From contig NZ_CP053381.1 of assembly GCF_017868775.1 (NCBI RefSeq), forward strand, positions 1,860,001-1,924,000: a DNA stretch of 64,000 nucleotides, given 5' to 3'. A program made the translations under genes and the position numbers. The DNA is from Billgrantia sulfidoxydans. GTDB taxonomy: Bacteria > Pseudomonadota > Gammaproteobacteria > Pseudomonadales > Halomonadaceae. The notes beneath the pieces are model-generated. The model searched no databases, was not told the DNA's origin, and saw only the letters and a program-made list of their open reading frames with translations. Below, one piece after another: positions 53,152 through 60,644 of the stretch. Numbering within the stretch: position 1 is the first letter of the stretch; each line of letters starts with the position of its first letter.

Positions 53152-55406
53152 GCCTCGTCCTCGGCTTCGGGTTGTGCCAGCAGTGCCAGCCAGCGTCGCC
53201 GGGCCCAGCCGGCAACGGGGCCCCGTGCCAGCGTTTCGGCAGCCTGGGCATGCTGTCGCCAGGCCGGTGTGTCGCCAAGGCGTCGGGCACATTCGGCCAG
53301 CAGGGCATGGGCCAGCAGTTGCTCGCTGCGCCGCTCCAGCACCCTGGCGTGTTCGAGGGCCTCGCCGGCCCGCTGCCTGGCGCTGTCGGCTCGTTCCCTG
53401 ATCAGGTCGAGCCGCGCCGCCTGGAGCAGCAGCACGGCCAGGCGATGGCGGGCATCGGCATGACGCAAGGTGACGAGTGCCACGCCGAAGGAGTCGGGAT
53501 CATCTGCCAGCGCGTAGTGGCACAGGGCCTCGGCGGCGACGGCATAGGGCGCCTCGCTGCCGTCGCGCAGGCGCCCGCCGAGTTCGCGTAGCTGGTGACA
53601 GCGCTCCCGGGCCTGTGCGTAGTCGTCCCGCTCGAAATCCATCAGCAGCAGCATCTCCTGGGCCTGGAACTCGCCCAGCCGGTCGCCCATGGCCTTGCAC
53701 AGGGTGCGGGCCTCCTTGAAGTAGCTCTCTGCCTTGTCGAGACGATCCTCATGCAGGCTGAGCAGGCCCTGGGCCAGGGGAATGGCCGGGTGGCCGATAT
53801 GCTGCTGGATGGCCAGCTTGCGCGCCTGGGCGAGCAGCTCGCCCGCCTGGTTCAGGTCGCGCTCCAGCATGGCCAGGCAGCGGGCGGTCTCGGCCATGGC
53901 GATGACCTGCTCGCGGCCTTCGCCGCAGCGGGTCGCGCGTTCCGCCTGCAGGGTCTGCTCATGGGCGTCGCGCCACTGGCCGTGGGCCCAGCGAATATGG
54001 CTGGCCAACTGGAAGCCGAGGCGCGCGTGGGCCAGAGCACCGTGCTCCAGGGCCTGCTCGGCCAGGGCCACGACCTCGCCGGCCCCGGCCTCCCAGTCCG
54101 CCATGGGGGCGGCGCTGTAGAGAAGGTCGTGGAGCTCCAGGGCCAGGCAGACGCGTCGGGTGCCGGTCATGTCGTCGGTCAAGACTAGGCCCCGCTGGGC
54201 ATAATGCTGGGCCTCTTGATTGGCGAAAATGCGCAGACAGTAGCGGCCGGCTTCGATCATGGCCCGGACGGCCAATTCGAGGTCGCCGCTGGCATGGGCG
54301 TGGTGCGCCAGGCTAGCGGCCTGGCGCATGTCGTTGAGTGGCCTTTCGGCCAGCCATTCGGCAATGCGCCGATGCATGGCCTGGCGACGTGCCGGCGTGA
54401 TCGCCTGGTAGAGCTCGCTCGCCAATTCGCCGTGCGTGAAGCGCAGCCCCTGGCTGCCGCTGGTGAGCCAGTGGTGCCGTTCGGCCACTTCCAGCGCCAT
54501 GCCGACACGGTTGGTGTCGAACCCCGAGACCTGGCCCAGGGTGGCGGGATCGGGTTCCGGGGCGAGCAGCGCGGCCCAGCGCATCACCTCCAGGGTATCG
54601 CCCTTGAGGGCCGAAGAGGGCGTCTGGGCGGCGGGGGGCGTTGCCGCCACGAAAGGGTCGGCGCCTCTCGTCGACGGGGTCGGGGGAAGCCTGGTCTCGC
54701 GCCAGGCGCGCAGCAGCTGGCCGTTGAGCGGCAGACCCGCCTCGCGGATGAGCCTCACCCCAAGCTGCAGCTGATGCTCGGCCTCGCGAGGGCGGTGCAG
54801 CGCCAGCAGCAGGTGCACCAGCCGTGCGCGAGCCGTTTCGTCGAAGGGGGTGAGGCGCACCCAGGCGTGGGCGTGAGGCAGGGCGCGTTCGGGCGTGTCG
54901 GCGAGCCGCTCGACCAGGGTCGTGAGCAAGGCCGTCTGGGCACGCATGGCGGCTTCCCGCTCGGCCAGGCACCAGCCGTGGAAATCGGGGAACCGATCCA
55001 GCTCCAGGCCCTCCAGGAACGGGCCGCGGTAGCGAGCCGCAGCGCGTTCGAGCGCGGCGATGTCGGCCTGTGCCAAGCCGGCGCTGCACAGCGCATGCAG
55101 GCCAACCGCGTCGATGTCGATGTCGGCGGTGTCCAGGCCCACGCCGAGCCGATCGGCCCTGAGCCGGGTTCGGCCGGGGGAGTCCACCAGGCGGCGCAGC
55201 TTCGACAGGCTCCAGCGCAGCGAGCCGCGTGGGTCGTCGGGCAGCTCCCAGAGCAGGTCGCACAGGTGTTCGCGGCTCAGGGAGCGGGTATGAAGCGCCA
55301 GGTAGGCGAGCAGGGCTCGGGTCTTGCGGGAGGGCGGCAGCGCCAAGACCTGCCCGTCCCGAAGCACTTCGAGATCGCCGAGCAGGTTGAGGGTCAGCGC
55401 GTTCAT
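53148..55406 (-). CDS. BTAD-type (SARP/AfsR-like) regulator with TPR region
   Basis: Regulator of 752 residues. The N-terminal OmpR-like winged helix (residues 5-95: LNLLGDLEVLRDGQVLALPP, REHLCDLLWELPDDPRGSLR) is followed by a BTAD domain, about 100-245 (AARYRGPFLEGLELDRFPDF, FDETARARLVHLLLALHRPR). The region from about 290 resembles the part after the ATPase in AfsR/MalT-like proteins, then helical repeats. No Walker A motif was seen, so the ATPase module is missing. ATG at 55406 is chosen; a longer frame exists but would run through the promoter. It is divergent from the cysteine synthase-glutaredoxin gene, a likely target. Confidence 0.88.
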   Translation of the reverse strand: MNALTLNLLGDLEVLRDGQVLALPPSRKTRALLAYLALHTRSLSREHLCDLLWELPDDPRGSLRWSLSKLRRLVDSPGRTRLRADRLGVGLDTADIDIDAVGLHALCSAGLAQADIAALERAAARYRGPFLEGLELDRFPDFHGWCLAEREAAMRAQTALLTTLVERLADTPERALPHAHAWVRLTPFDETARARLVHLLLALHRPREAEHQLQLGVRLIREAGLPLNGQLLRAWRETRLPPTPSTRGADPFVAATPPAAQTPSSALKGDTLEVMRWAALLAPEPDPATLGQVSGFDTNRVGMALEVAERHHWLTSGSQGLRFTHGELASELYQAITPARRQAMHRRIAEWLAERPLNDMRQAASLAHHAHASGDLELAVRAMIEAGRYCLRIFANQEAQHYAQRGLVLTDDMTGTRRVCLALELHDLLYSAAPMADWEAGAGEVVALAEQALEHGALAHARLGFQLASHIRWAHGQWRDAHEQTLQAERATRCGEGREQVIAMAETARCLAMLERDLNQAGELLAQARKLAIQQHIGHPAIPLAQGLLSLHEDRLDKAESYFKEARTLCKAMGDRLGEFQAQEMLLLMDFERDDYAQARERCHQLRELGGRLRDGSEAPYAVAAEALCHYALADDPDSFGVALVTLRHADARHRLAVLLLQAARLDLIRERADSARQRAGEALEHARVLERRSEQLLAHALLAECARRLGDTPAWRQHAQAAETLARGPVAGWARRRWLALLAQPEAEDEA

Positions 55407-55567
55407 GTCAGGACCCGGTGGGATAACGCTAGCAGTATAGTCTGCGACCCCGTCGGGCTGGCCGCCCATTTTTCTACGCCCCCGACAGCAAAAAACCACG
55501 CTGGCTTCCACGCCCGCTTCCTCGCCGGGAGGCGACCCTTGCGGCATACCCAACCGAGGAGCCACCC

Positions 55568-57058
55568 ATGTCCCGCCATGCCAGTATCCTGGAAACCATT
55601 GGCCGCACCCCGCTGGTGCGGCTTGCCCGGCTCGCGCCGCCGGACGTCAACCTGTACGTGAAGGTGGAGGCTTTCAATCCCATGGGCTCGGTGAAGGATC
55701 GCATGGCCCTGGCCGTGATCGAGGCGGCCGAGCGCAGCGGTGCCCTGCGACCGGGACAGACGGTGATCGAGGCCACCAGCGGCAATACCGGGATCGGCCT
55801 GGCCATGGTGTGCGCGCGCAAGGGCTACCCGCTGGTCGTGACCATGGCCGAGAGCTTCAGCCTGGAGCGCCGGCGTCTGCTGCGCTTCCTCGGCGCCCGT
55901 GTCGTGCTCACGCCGGCCTCGGAGAAGGGCAGCGGCATGCTGGCCAAGGCGATCGAGCTGGCCGAGGCCCACGGCTACTTCCTGTGCCGCCAGTTCGAGA
56001 ACGAGGCCAACGCCGAGGTGCACAGCCGCACCACGGCGCGGGAGATCCTCGATGACATGCAGGGCGAGTCGATTCACGCCTGGGTGACCGGCTTCGGCAC
56101 CGGCGGCACGCTCAAGGGGGTCTCCCGGGTGCTGAAGGCCGCCGATCCGACGACCCGGGTGGTCGTTGCCGAACCCGACAATGCCCCGCTGCTGGGCAGC
56201 GGCGAAGTCCAGCCGCAAGGCGCCAGCCATCCGCGCTTCCGCCCGCACCTGATGCAGGGCTGGAGCCCGGACTTCATCTCGCCGTTGACCCAGCAGGCGG
56301 TGGCCGCCGGGATGGTGGACGAGGTGGTGCCGGTGGCGGGAGAGGAGGCGCTGCGCCTGGCTCGCGAGCTGGCGCGCAAGGAGGGCATCTTCGTCGGCAT
56401 CTCGGCCGGTGCGACCCTGGCCGCGGCGCTGCAGGTGGCGCGGCGGGCACCGGCCGGCAGCCATGTCGTCTGCATGCTGCCCGATACCGGCGAGCGCTAT
56501 CAGTCCACCCCACTGTTCGAGGGCATCGCGGATGAGATGAACGAGGAGGAGCTGGCGCTGTCGCGCTCCACGCCCGGTTACCGTTTCGACGCGCCTGCGC
56601 CCGTCGCCCAGCCGCCTGCCATAGCGCGCCTTGATACCGCCCAGCAGGCAGCGAGCGATGTCGAGGCCGAGCGACGGCTCGACGCCTGCCTGGCCCAGGC
56701 GCCGGTGGTGATGTTCTCCCTGGCCTGGTGCGAATTCTGCTGGGCGGCGCGCAAGCTGTTCGAGCGCCTGGGCGTCGACGTACTGAGCGTGGATCTCGAC
56801 TCACCGGCCTGCCAGGCCGACGACATGGGCGTGCGCCTGCGCCCGGTGCTGGCGCGGCGCACGGGGGCGCCGACCATTCCGCAGATCTTCATCGGCGGCA
56901 AGCCGCTCGGCGGCTGTGGCGAACTGTTCGAGGCATGGGCCGACGGTAGCCTCGGCGAACGCCTCGCAGCGTGCGGGGTGGCTTACGATGGTGAGGCGAG
57001 AATCGCCCCCGACCTCCTGCTGCCGGCCTGGCTACACCCACGCTCCACCACCGCCTGA
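55568..57058 (+). CDS. Cysteine synthase-like PLP enzyme fused to a glutaredoxin domain
   Basis: Fusion of 496 residues. Residues 1-310 are a CysK/CysM-type PLP enzyme: GRTPLVRL, Lys43 in NPMGSVKDRMA as the PLP base, the substrate loop EATSGNTGIGLAM, the phosphate-binding GFGTGGTLKG and a late SAGA motif. After a linker of about 50 residues, a glutaredoxin domain (about 375-465) carries the redox pair Cys388-Cys391 in AWCEFCWAARKLFE and the glutathione-binding TIPQIFIGGKPLGGCGEL. Cysteine synthase and glutaredoxin are normally separate. The fusion suggests reductant-dependent sulfur delivery or regulation. It starts an operon with the AhpD-like gene. Confidence 0.9.
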   Translation: MSRHASILETIGRTPLVRLARLAPPDVNLYVKVEAFNPMGSVKDRMALAVIEAAERSGALRPGQTVIEATSGNTGIGLAMVCARKGYPLVVTMAESFSLERRRLLRFLGARVVLTPASEKGSGMLAKAIELAEAHGYFLCRQFENEANAEVHSRTTAREILDDMQGESIHAWVTGFGTGGTLKGVSRVLKAADPTTRVVVAEPDNAPLLGSGEVQPQGASHPRFRPHLMQGWSPDFISPLTQQAVAAGMVDEVVPVAGEEALRLARELARKEGIFVGISAGATLAAALQVARRAPAGSHVVCMLPDTGERYQSTPLFEGIADEMNEEELALSRSTPGYRFDAPAPVAQPPAIARLDTAQQAASDVEAERRLDACLAQAPVVMFSLAWCEFCWAARKLFERLGVDVLSVDLDSPACQADDMGVRLRPVLARRTGAPTIPQIFIGGKPLGGCGELFEAWADGSLGERLAACGVAYDGEARIAPDLLLPAWLHPRSTTA

Positions 57059-57071
57059 CGGAGAGACGCAC

Positions 57072-57656
57072 ATGAGCTATATCGAGACGATTGACCCGGA
57101 GCGGGCCGAAGGCGAGGTCAGGGAGATGTACCAGCGCCAGCAGGCGCATTTCGGCTACCTGCCCAACTATGCCCGGGTGTTCTGCCATCGCCCCGAGGTG
57201 ATGAACCGCTGGGCGGCGCTGATTGCGGCCATCCGTCGCCCGATGGATGCGCGCCGCTACGAGCTGGCGACCCTCGCCGCCGCCCGCGCGCTGGGCAACA
57301 CCTACTGCTCGCTGGCGCATGCCAAGGCGCTTTCCGAGCTGCTCGGCATGGACGAGACGCAGGCCATGGTGGCGGGTGGGGCGGGGCCTCTCGACGAGGC
57401 CGAGCGCAGCATGATGGCCTTTGCCGCCAAGGTGGCCTGCCGCGCCCAGGAGGTCGGCGCCGAGGATATCGATGCGCTGCGGGCGCACGGTTTCGGCGAC
57501 GATGAGATCTTCGACATCGTCGCGGTGGTGGCGGGCCGCGCCTTCTTCACGCGCATCCTCGACGGCCTTGGCACCGAGGCCGATGCCGCCTTCCGCGAGC
57601 TTCCGCCTGGGCTGGTGGCGCCGCTCAGCGTGGGCAGGCCGATCGCCTCGACCTGA
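57072..57656 (+). CDS. Carboxymuconolactone decarboxylase / AhpD-like protein
   Basis: All-helical protein of 194 residues. NYARVFCHRPEVMNRWAALI and LATLAAARALGNTYCSLAHA match peroxidase-related AhpD-like proteins. The usual CxxC is reduced to a single Cys, with the His in place (TYCSLAHAKAL), so classical disulfide chemistry is doubtful. GGAGAG lies upstream of the ATG, 13 bases after the fusion gene. A role in thiol-based detoxification with its neighbour is likely. Confidence 0.85.
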   Translation: MSYIETIDPERAEGEVREMYQRQQAHFGYLPNYARVFCHRPEVMNRWAALIAAIRRPMDARRYELATLAAARALGNTYCSLAHAKALSELLGMDETQAMVAGGAGPLDEAERSMMAFAAKVACRAQEVGAEDIDALRAHGFGDDEIFDIVAVVAGRAFFTRILDGLGTEADAAFRELPPGLVAPLSVGRPIAST

Positions 57657-57666
57657 CGCCGCCTCG

Positions 57667-58020
57667 CTATTTCTCGGACAGGTCGGGCATGTTGCGCGTG
57701 CGCGCCACGCCCGGCAGGCGCCGGCGCAAGGCGGCTTTGCCCATCATGTGGGCGCTGACCGGGGCGGTGGCGAACAGGAATATCGTCACCAGCGCCTCCT
57801 GGACCGAGACGCCATGATGCTGGTGGCTGAAGTAGATCAGCGAGCCGATCAGGATGCAGCCGACCCCCAGGGTACTGGCCTTGGTCGGGCCGTGGAGGCG
57901 GGTGTAGAAGTCGGGCAACTTGGCCAGCCCCCAGGAGCCGATCAGTGCCACCAGCGCACCGAACAGCAGAAAGGTGGCGACGACGACCTGCAGGTATCCC
58001 GGCATGTCGATGACGATCAT
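57667..58020 (-). CDS. phaG: Mrp-type antiporter subunit G
   Basis: Membrane protein of 117 residues with three hydrophobic segments. VVVATFLLFGALVALIGSWG is followed by the family motif LPDFYTRLHGPTKASTLGVG, and ALVTIFLFATAPVSAHMMGK follows. This is PhaG/MnhG, needed for the multisubunit Na+ or K+/H+ antiporter. The ATG at 58020 overlaps the phaF stop (ATGA). It is the last gene of the pha operon. Confidence 0.92.
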   Translation of the reverse strand: MIVIDMPGYLQVVVATFLLFGALVALIGSWGLAKLPDFYTRLHGPTKASTLGVGCILIGSLIYFSHQHHGVSVQEALVTIFLFATAPVSAHMMGKAALRRRLPGVARTRNMPDLSEK

Positions 58021-58283
58021 TCGATGACATCCCCTCGTAGCAGGTACTTGCTCATGGCCACGGTGCTGACGAAGCCCATCAGTGCGATCAGCAGGGCCAG
58101 CTCGAACAGCACGCCGAGCCCCATCCGCATGTCCGCCAGCACGATCAGCGCGATGCTGTTGATCATCAGCGTGTCCAGCGCCAGGATGCGGTCGACGATG
58201 TCCGGCCCGACGGCCAGGCGGTAGAGGTTGAGCAGGGCGGCGATGGCGAAGAGGGTCATGGCGATGGTGATGACGGTAATCAT
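58017..58283 (-). CDS. phaF: Mrp-type antiporter subunit F
   Basis: Membrane protein of 88 residues with three segments. LNLYRLAVGPDIVDRILALD and INSIALIVLADMRMGLG are the usual MnhF/PhaF marks. Overlaps phaE at its 5' end and phaG at its 3' end, each by four bases. It is a small structural subunit of the antiporter. Confidence 0.92.
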   Translation of the reverse strand: MITVITIAMTLFAIAALLNLYRLAVGPDIVDRILALDTLMINSIALIVLADMRMGLGVLFELALLIALMGFVSTVAMSKYLLRGDVIE

Positions 58284-58789
58284 CGGAAGATCTCCTCGAG
58301 TGGCCGTTCGTAGCGCTCACGAATGGTGGCGATGGCCTCGGCCTCGTCCTCCAGGTGCAGGGCATGCACCAGCAGGGTACGGGCCTTGGCATCGTGATGG
58401 ATCGAGACGGTGCCGGGCGTCAGCGAGATGGTGCTGGCCAGGATGGTGATGGCGAAGTCGTCATCCAGCGCCAGCGGATAGACGAAGAACCCCGGCTGCA
58501 GGTACCGGGTGGGGCGCAGGATGCGCAGCGCCACCACCAGGTTGGAGCGCAGGATGTCCACCAGCAGCACCAGCAGGTAGCGCAGCAGCGGCAGGGGGCG
58601 CTTGATTTTCGCCTCCTCGGGCCAGAAGGCGTGGGTGACGAAGGGGATCGCCACGCCCAGGGCCACCCCCAGCAGGGCGTGGGCCACGCTGAAGTCGTTG
58701 ACCATCAGCAGCCACAGCAGCGCCAGGAACAGCGAGAACAGCGGGTGCGGCAGCCAGAACTGCCAGGAGCGGAACGACGAGGGCGTCAT
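58280..58789 (-). CDS. phaE: Mrp-type antiporter subunit E
   Basis: Membrane protein of 169 residues (MnhE/PhaE). PLFSLFLALLWLLMVNDFSV at the N-terminus is followed by a conserved late segment, ILASTISLTPGTVSIHHDAK. Overlapping ATGA junctions with phaD and phaF show tight translational coupling. It is required for assembly of the complex. Confidence 0.92.
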   Translation of the reverse strand: MTPSSFRSWQFWLPHPLFSLFLALLWLLMVNDFSVAHALLGVALGVAIPFVTHAFWPEEAKIKRPLPLLRYLLVLLVDILRSNLVVALRILRPTRYLQPGFFVYPLALDDDFAITILASTISLTPGTVSIHHDAKARTLLVHALHLEDEAEAIATIRERYERPLEEIFR

Positions 58790-60309
58790 GGTGCCACCTC
58801 CCGAGTCGCTGCGCCGGCTTCCGGCAACACGGCGGCGATGTAGGCCTGCGGGTCGAGCAGCTGTAGCGCGGTCAGTTCAAGATAGCCCATCACCGGCTCG
58901 CCGAACGCCGCCAGCAAGCCGTTGAGGCCGACCATGCCGGTCACCAGCGCCAGCGGGCCGCGTTCGAGCGGGTATGGCCTGGCCATGTCGCCGGGGCGCC
59001 AGAACCAGCTGCTGCCGGTGCGACTGACGGCGATCAGGGTCAGCAGCGCGGCGCCCAGCAGTACCCACCACAGCCACAGTCCGCGGGGCTCCTGTGCACT
59101 GGCCTGCAGAATCCATGCCTTGCTGACGAAACCGCCGAACGGCGGCAGGCCGACCATGGCGATACCCGCGATGAAGAACAGGCTCCCCAGCAGCCAGCGA
59201 TGGCCGATGGGGCCGATCGCCGAGAAGCGGTCGTAGCCCGTTTCACGCTGGCGGCCCAGCAGGTCGGCCAGCAGGAAGAAGACGGCGGTCATGCCGGTAC
59301 TGTGGATCAGGTAGAAGAGGGCGGCGCCGAGGGTTGCCGGGGTGACGAAGCTGATGGTGGCCAGCAGGGTGCCCACCGACAGGATCACCAGGTACGCCGT
59401 CAGCGTGCGCAGGCTGTTCGAACCCAGCACGCCGACGCCGCCGAGTGCCAGGGTCAGCAGCGCCAGCGGCCACAGCCAGCGCCAGGCGGTCGCGTTGACC
59501 GGCGCCTCGCCCAGCGCGAAGACCAGCAAGAAGACCCGCAGGATGGCATATACCCCGACCTTGGTCATGATGGCGAAGAGCGCGGCGACCGGCGCGCTGG
59601 AAGCCGAGTAGGCACGGGGCAGCCAGAACAGCAGCGGCAGGATGGCGGCCTTGATGCCGAACACCACCAGCAGGATCAGGCTGGCGGCGGCGAGCAGCGG
59701 GGCATCCTCCGCCGGCGCCTCGGCCACGCGCAGGGCCAGGTCGGCCATGTTGAGCGTGCCGGTGAGGCCATAGAGCGTGCCCAGGGCGATCAGGAACAGC
59801 GCGGAGCCTGCCAGGTTGATGACCACGTAGTGCAGACCCGCGCGGCTGCGGGCGCGGCCGCCGCCGTGGAGCAGCAGGGCGTAGGAGGCGATCAGCAGGA
59901 TCTCGAAGAACACGAAGAGGTTGAACAGATCGCCGGTCAGGAAGGCACCGTTGAGCCCGGCCAGCTGGAACTGGAAGAGCGCGTGGAAGTGCGGCCCGCG
60001 CTTGTCGGTGCCGCTGCTGGCGTAGAGCAGGCAGCAGAACCCCAGCACGGCGGTCAGCGCCAGCATGATGGCCGAGAGCCGGTCGAGGACCAGTACGATG
60101 CCGAAGGGCGCGGGCCAGTCGCCGGCGTGGTAGAGGTAGTGCTCCCCGGAACCGGCCATGGCCAGGCCCCACACGCCCAGCATCACCAGGCCCAGGGTGC
60201 TGGCGATGCCCACCCGGCGCTGCACGCCGAAGGGCAGCCGGTAGAGCAGCAGCTGGCCCGCCCCGGTGATCAGCGGCAGCAGGATCGGCAGGATCAGGGT
60301 GTGGTTCAT
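58786..60309 (-). CDS. phaD: Mrp-type antiporter subunit D
   Basis: Membrane protein of 507 residues in the NuoM/NuoN-like family of ion-translocating subunits. DRLSAIMLALTAVLGFCCLL, QLAGLNGAFLTGDLFNLFVF and KAAILPLLFWLPRAYSASSA are visible, the last containing the conserved Lys. FLLADLLGRQRETGYDRFSA and MVGLPPFGGFVSK follow. Proton or cation passage through this subunit is known for the family. Its start overlaps phaC by four bases. Confidence 0.95.
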   Translation of the reverse strand: MNHTLILPILLPLITGAGQLLLYRLPFGVQRRVGIASTLGLVMLGVWGLAMAGSGEHYLYHAGDWPAPFGIVLVLDRLSAIMLALTAVLGFCCLLYASSGTDKRGPHFHALFQFQLAGLNGAFLTGDLFNLFVFFEILLIASYALLLHGGGRARSRAGLHYVVINLAGSALFLIALGTLYGLTGTLNMADLALRVAEAPAEDAPLLAAASLILLVVFGIKAAILPLLFWLPRAYSASSAPVAALFAIMTKVGVYAILRVFLLVFALGEAPVNATAWRWLWPLALLTLALGGVGVLGSNSLRTLTAYLVILSVGTLLATISFVTPATLGAALFYLIHSTGMTAVFFLLADLLGRQRETGYDRFSAIGPIGHRWLLGSLFFIAGIAMVGLPPFGGFVSKAWILQASAQEPRGLWLWWVLLGAALLTLIAVSRTGSSWFWRPGDMARPYPLERGPLALVTGMVGLNGLLAAFGEPVMGYLELTALQLLDPQAYIAAVLPEAGAATREVAP

Positions 60310-60644
60310 GCGCGGTCCTCGTCCGGGTTCTCGCCGTCGACGTGGTCGTTGCGCAGCTCCACCGCCGCCTTGAGCGCCAGCACCACCACGAAGGCGGTCA
60401 TGGCGAAGCCGATGACGATGGCGGTGAGTACCAGGGCCTGGGGCAGCGGATCCGCCGCGCGTTCGCCGAGGCCGACGATGGCCGGCGCGCCGGCGACCAG
60501 GCGACCCGAGGCGAACAGGTAGAGGTTGACCGCATGCGAGAGCAGCGTGAGCCCCAGGATGACCGTGAAGGTGCGCGCCCGCAGCAGCAGGTAGACACCG
60601 CAGGTGGTCAGCACGCCCAGCGTTATCGCATAGAGCAGTTCCAT
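60306..60644 (-). CDS. phaC: Mrp-type antiporter subunit C
   Basis: NuoK-like membrane protein of 112 residues. MELLYAITLGVLTTCGVYLL starts it, then LGLTLLSHAVNLYLFASGRL and DPLPQALVLTAIVIGFAMTA, the conserved MnhC segment. The ATG at 60644 shares one base with the phaAB stop (TGATG). This antiporter gene is unrelated to the polyhydroxyalkanoate synthase that is also called phaC. Confidence 0.93.
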   Translation of the reverse strand: MELLYAITLGVLTTCGVYLLLRARTFTVILGLTLLSHAVNLYLFASGRLVAGAPAIVGLGERAADPLPQALVLTAIVIGFAMTAFVVVLALKAAVELRNDHVDGENPDEDRA

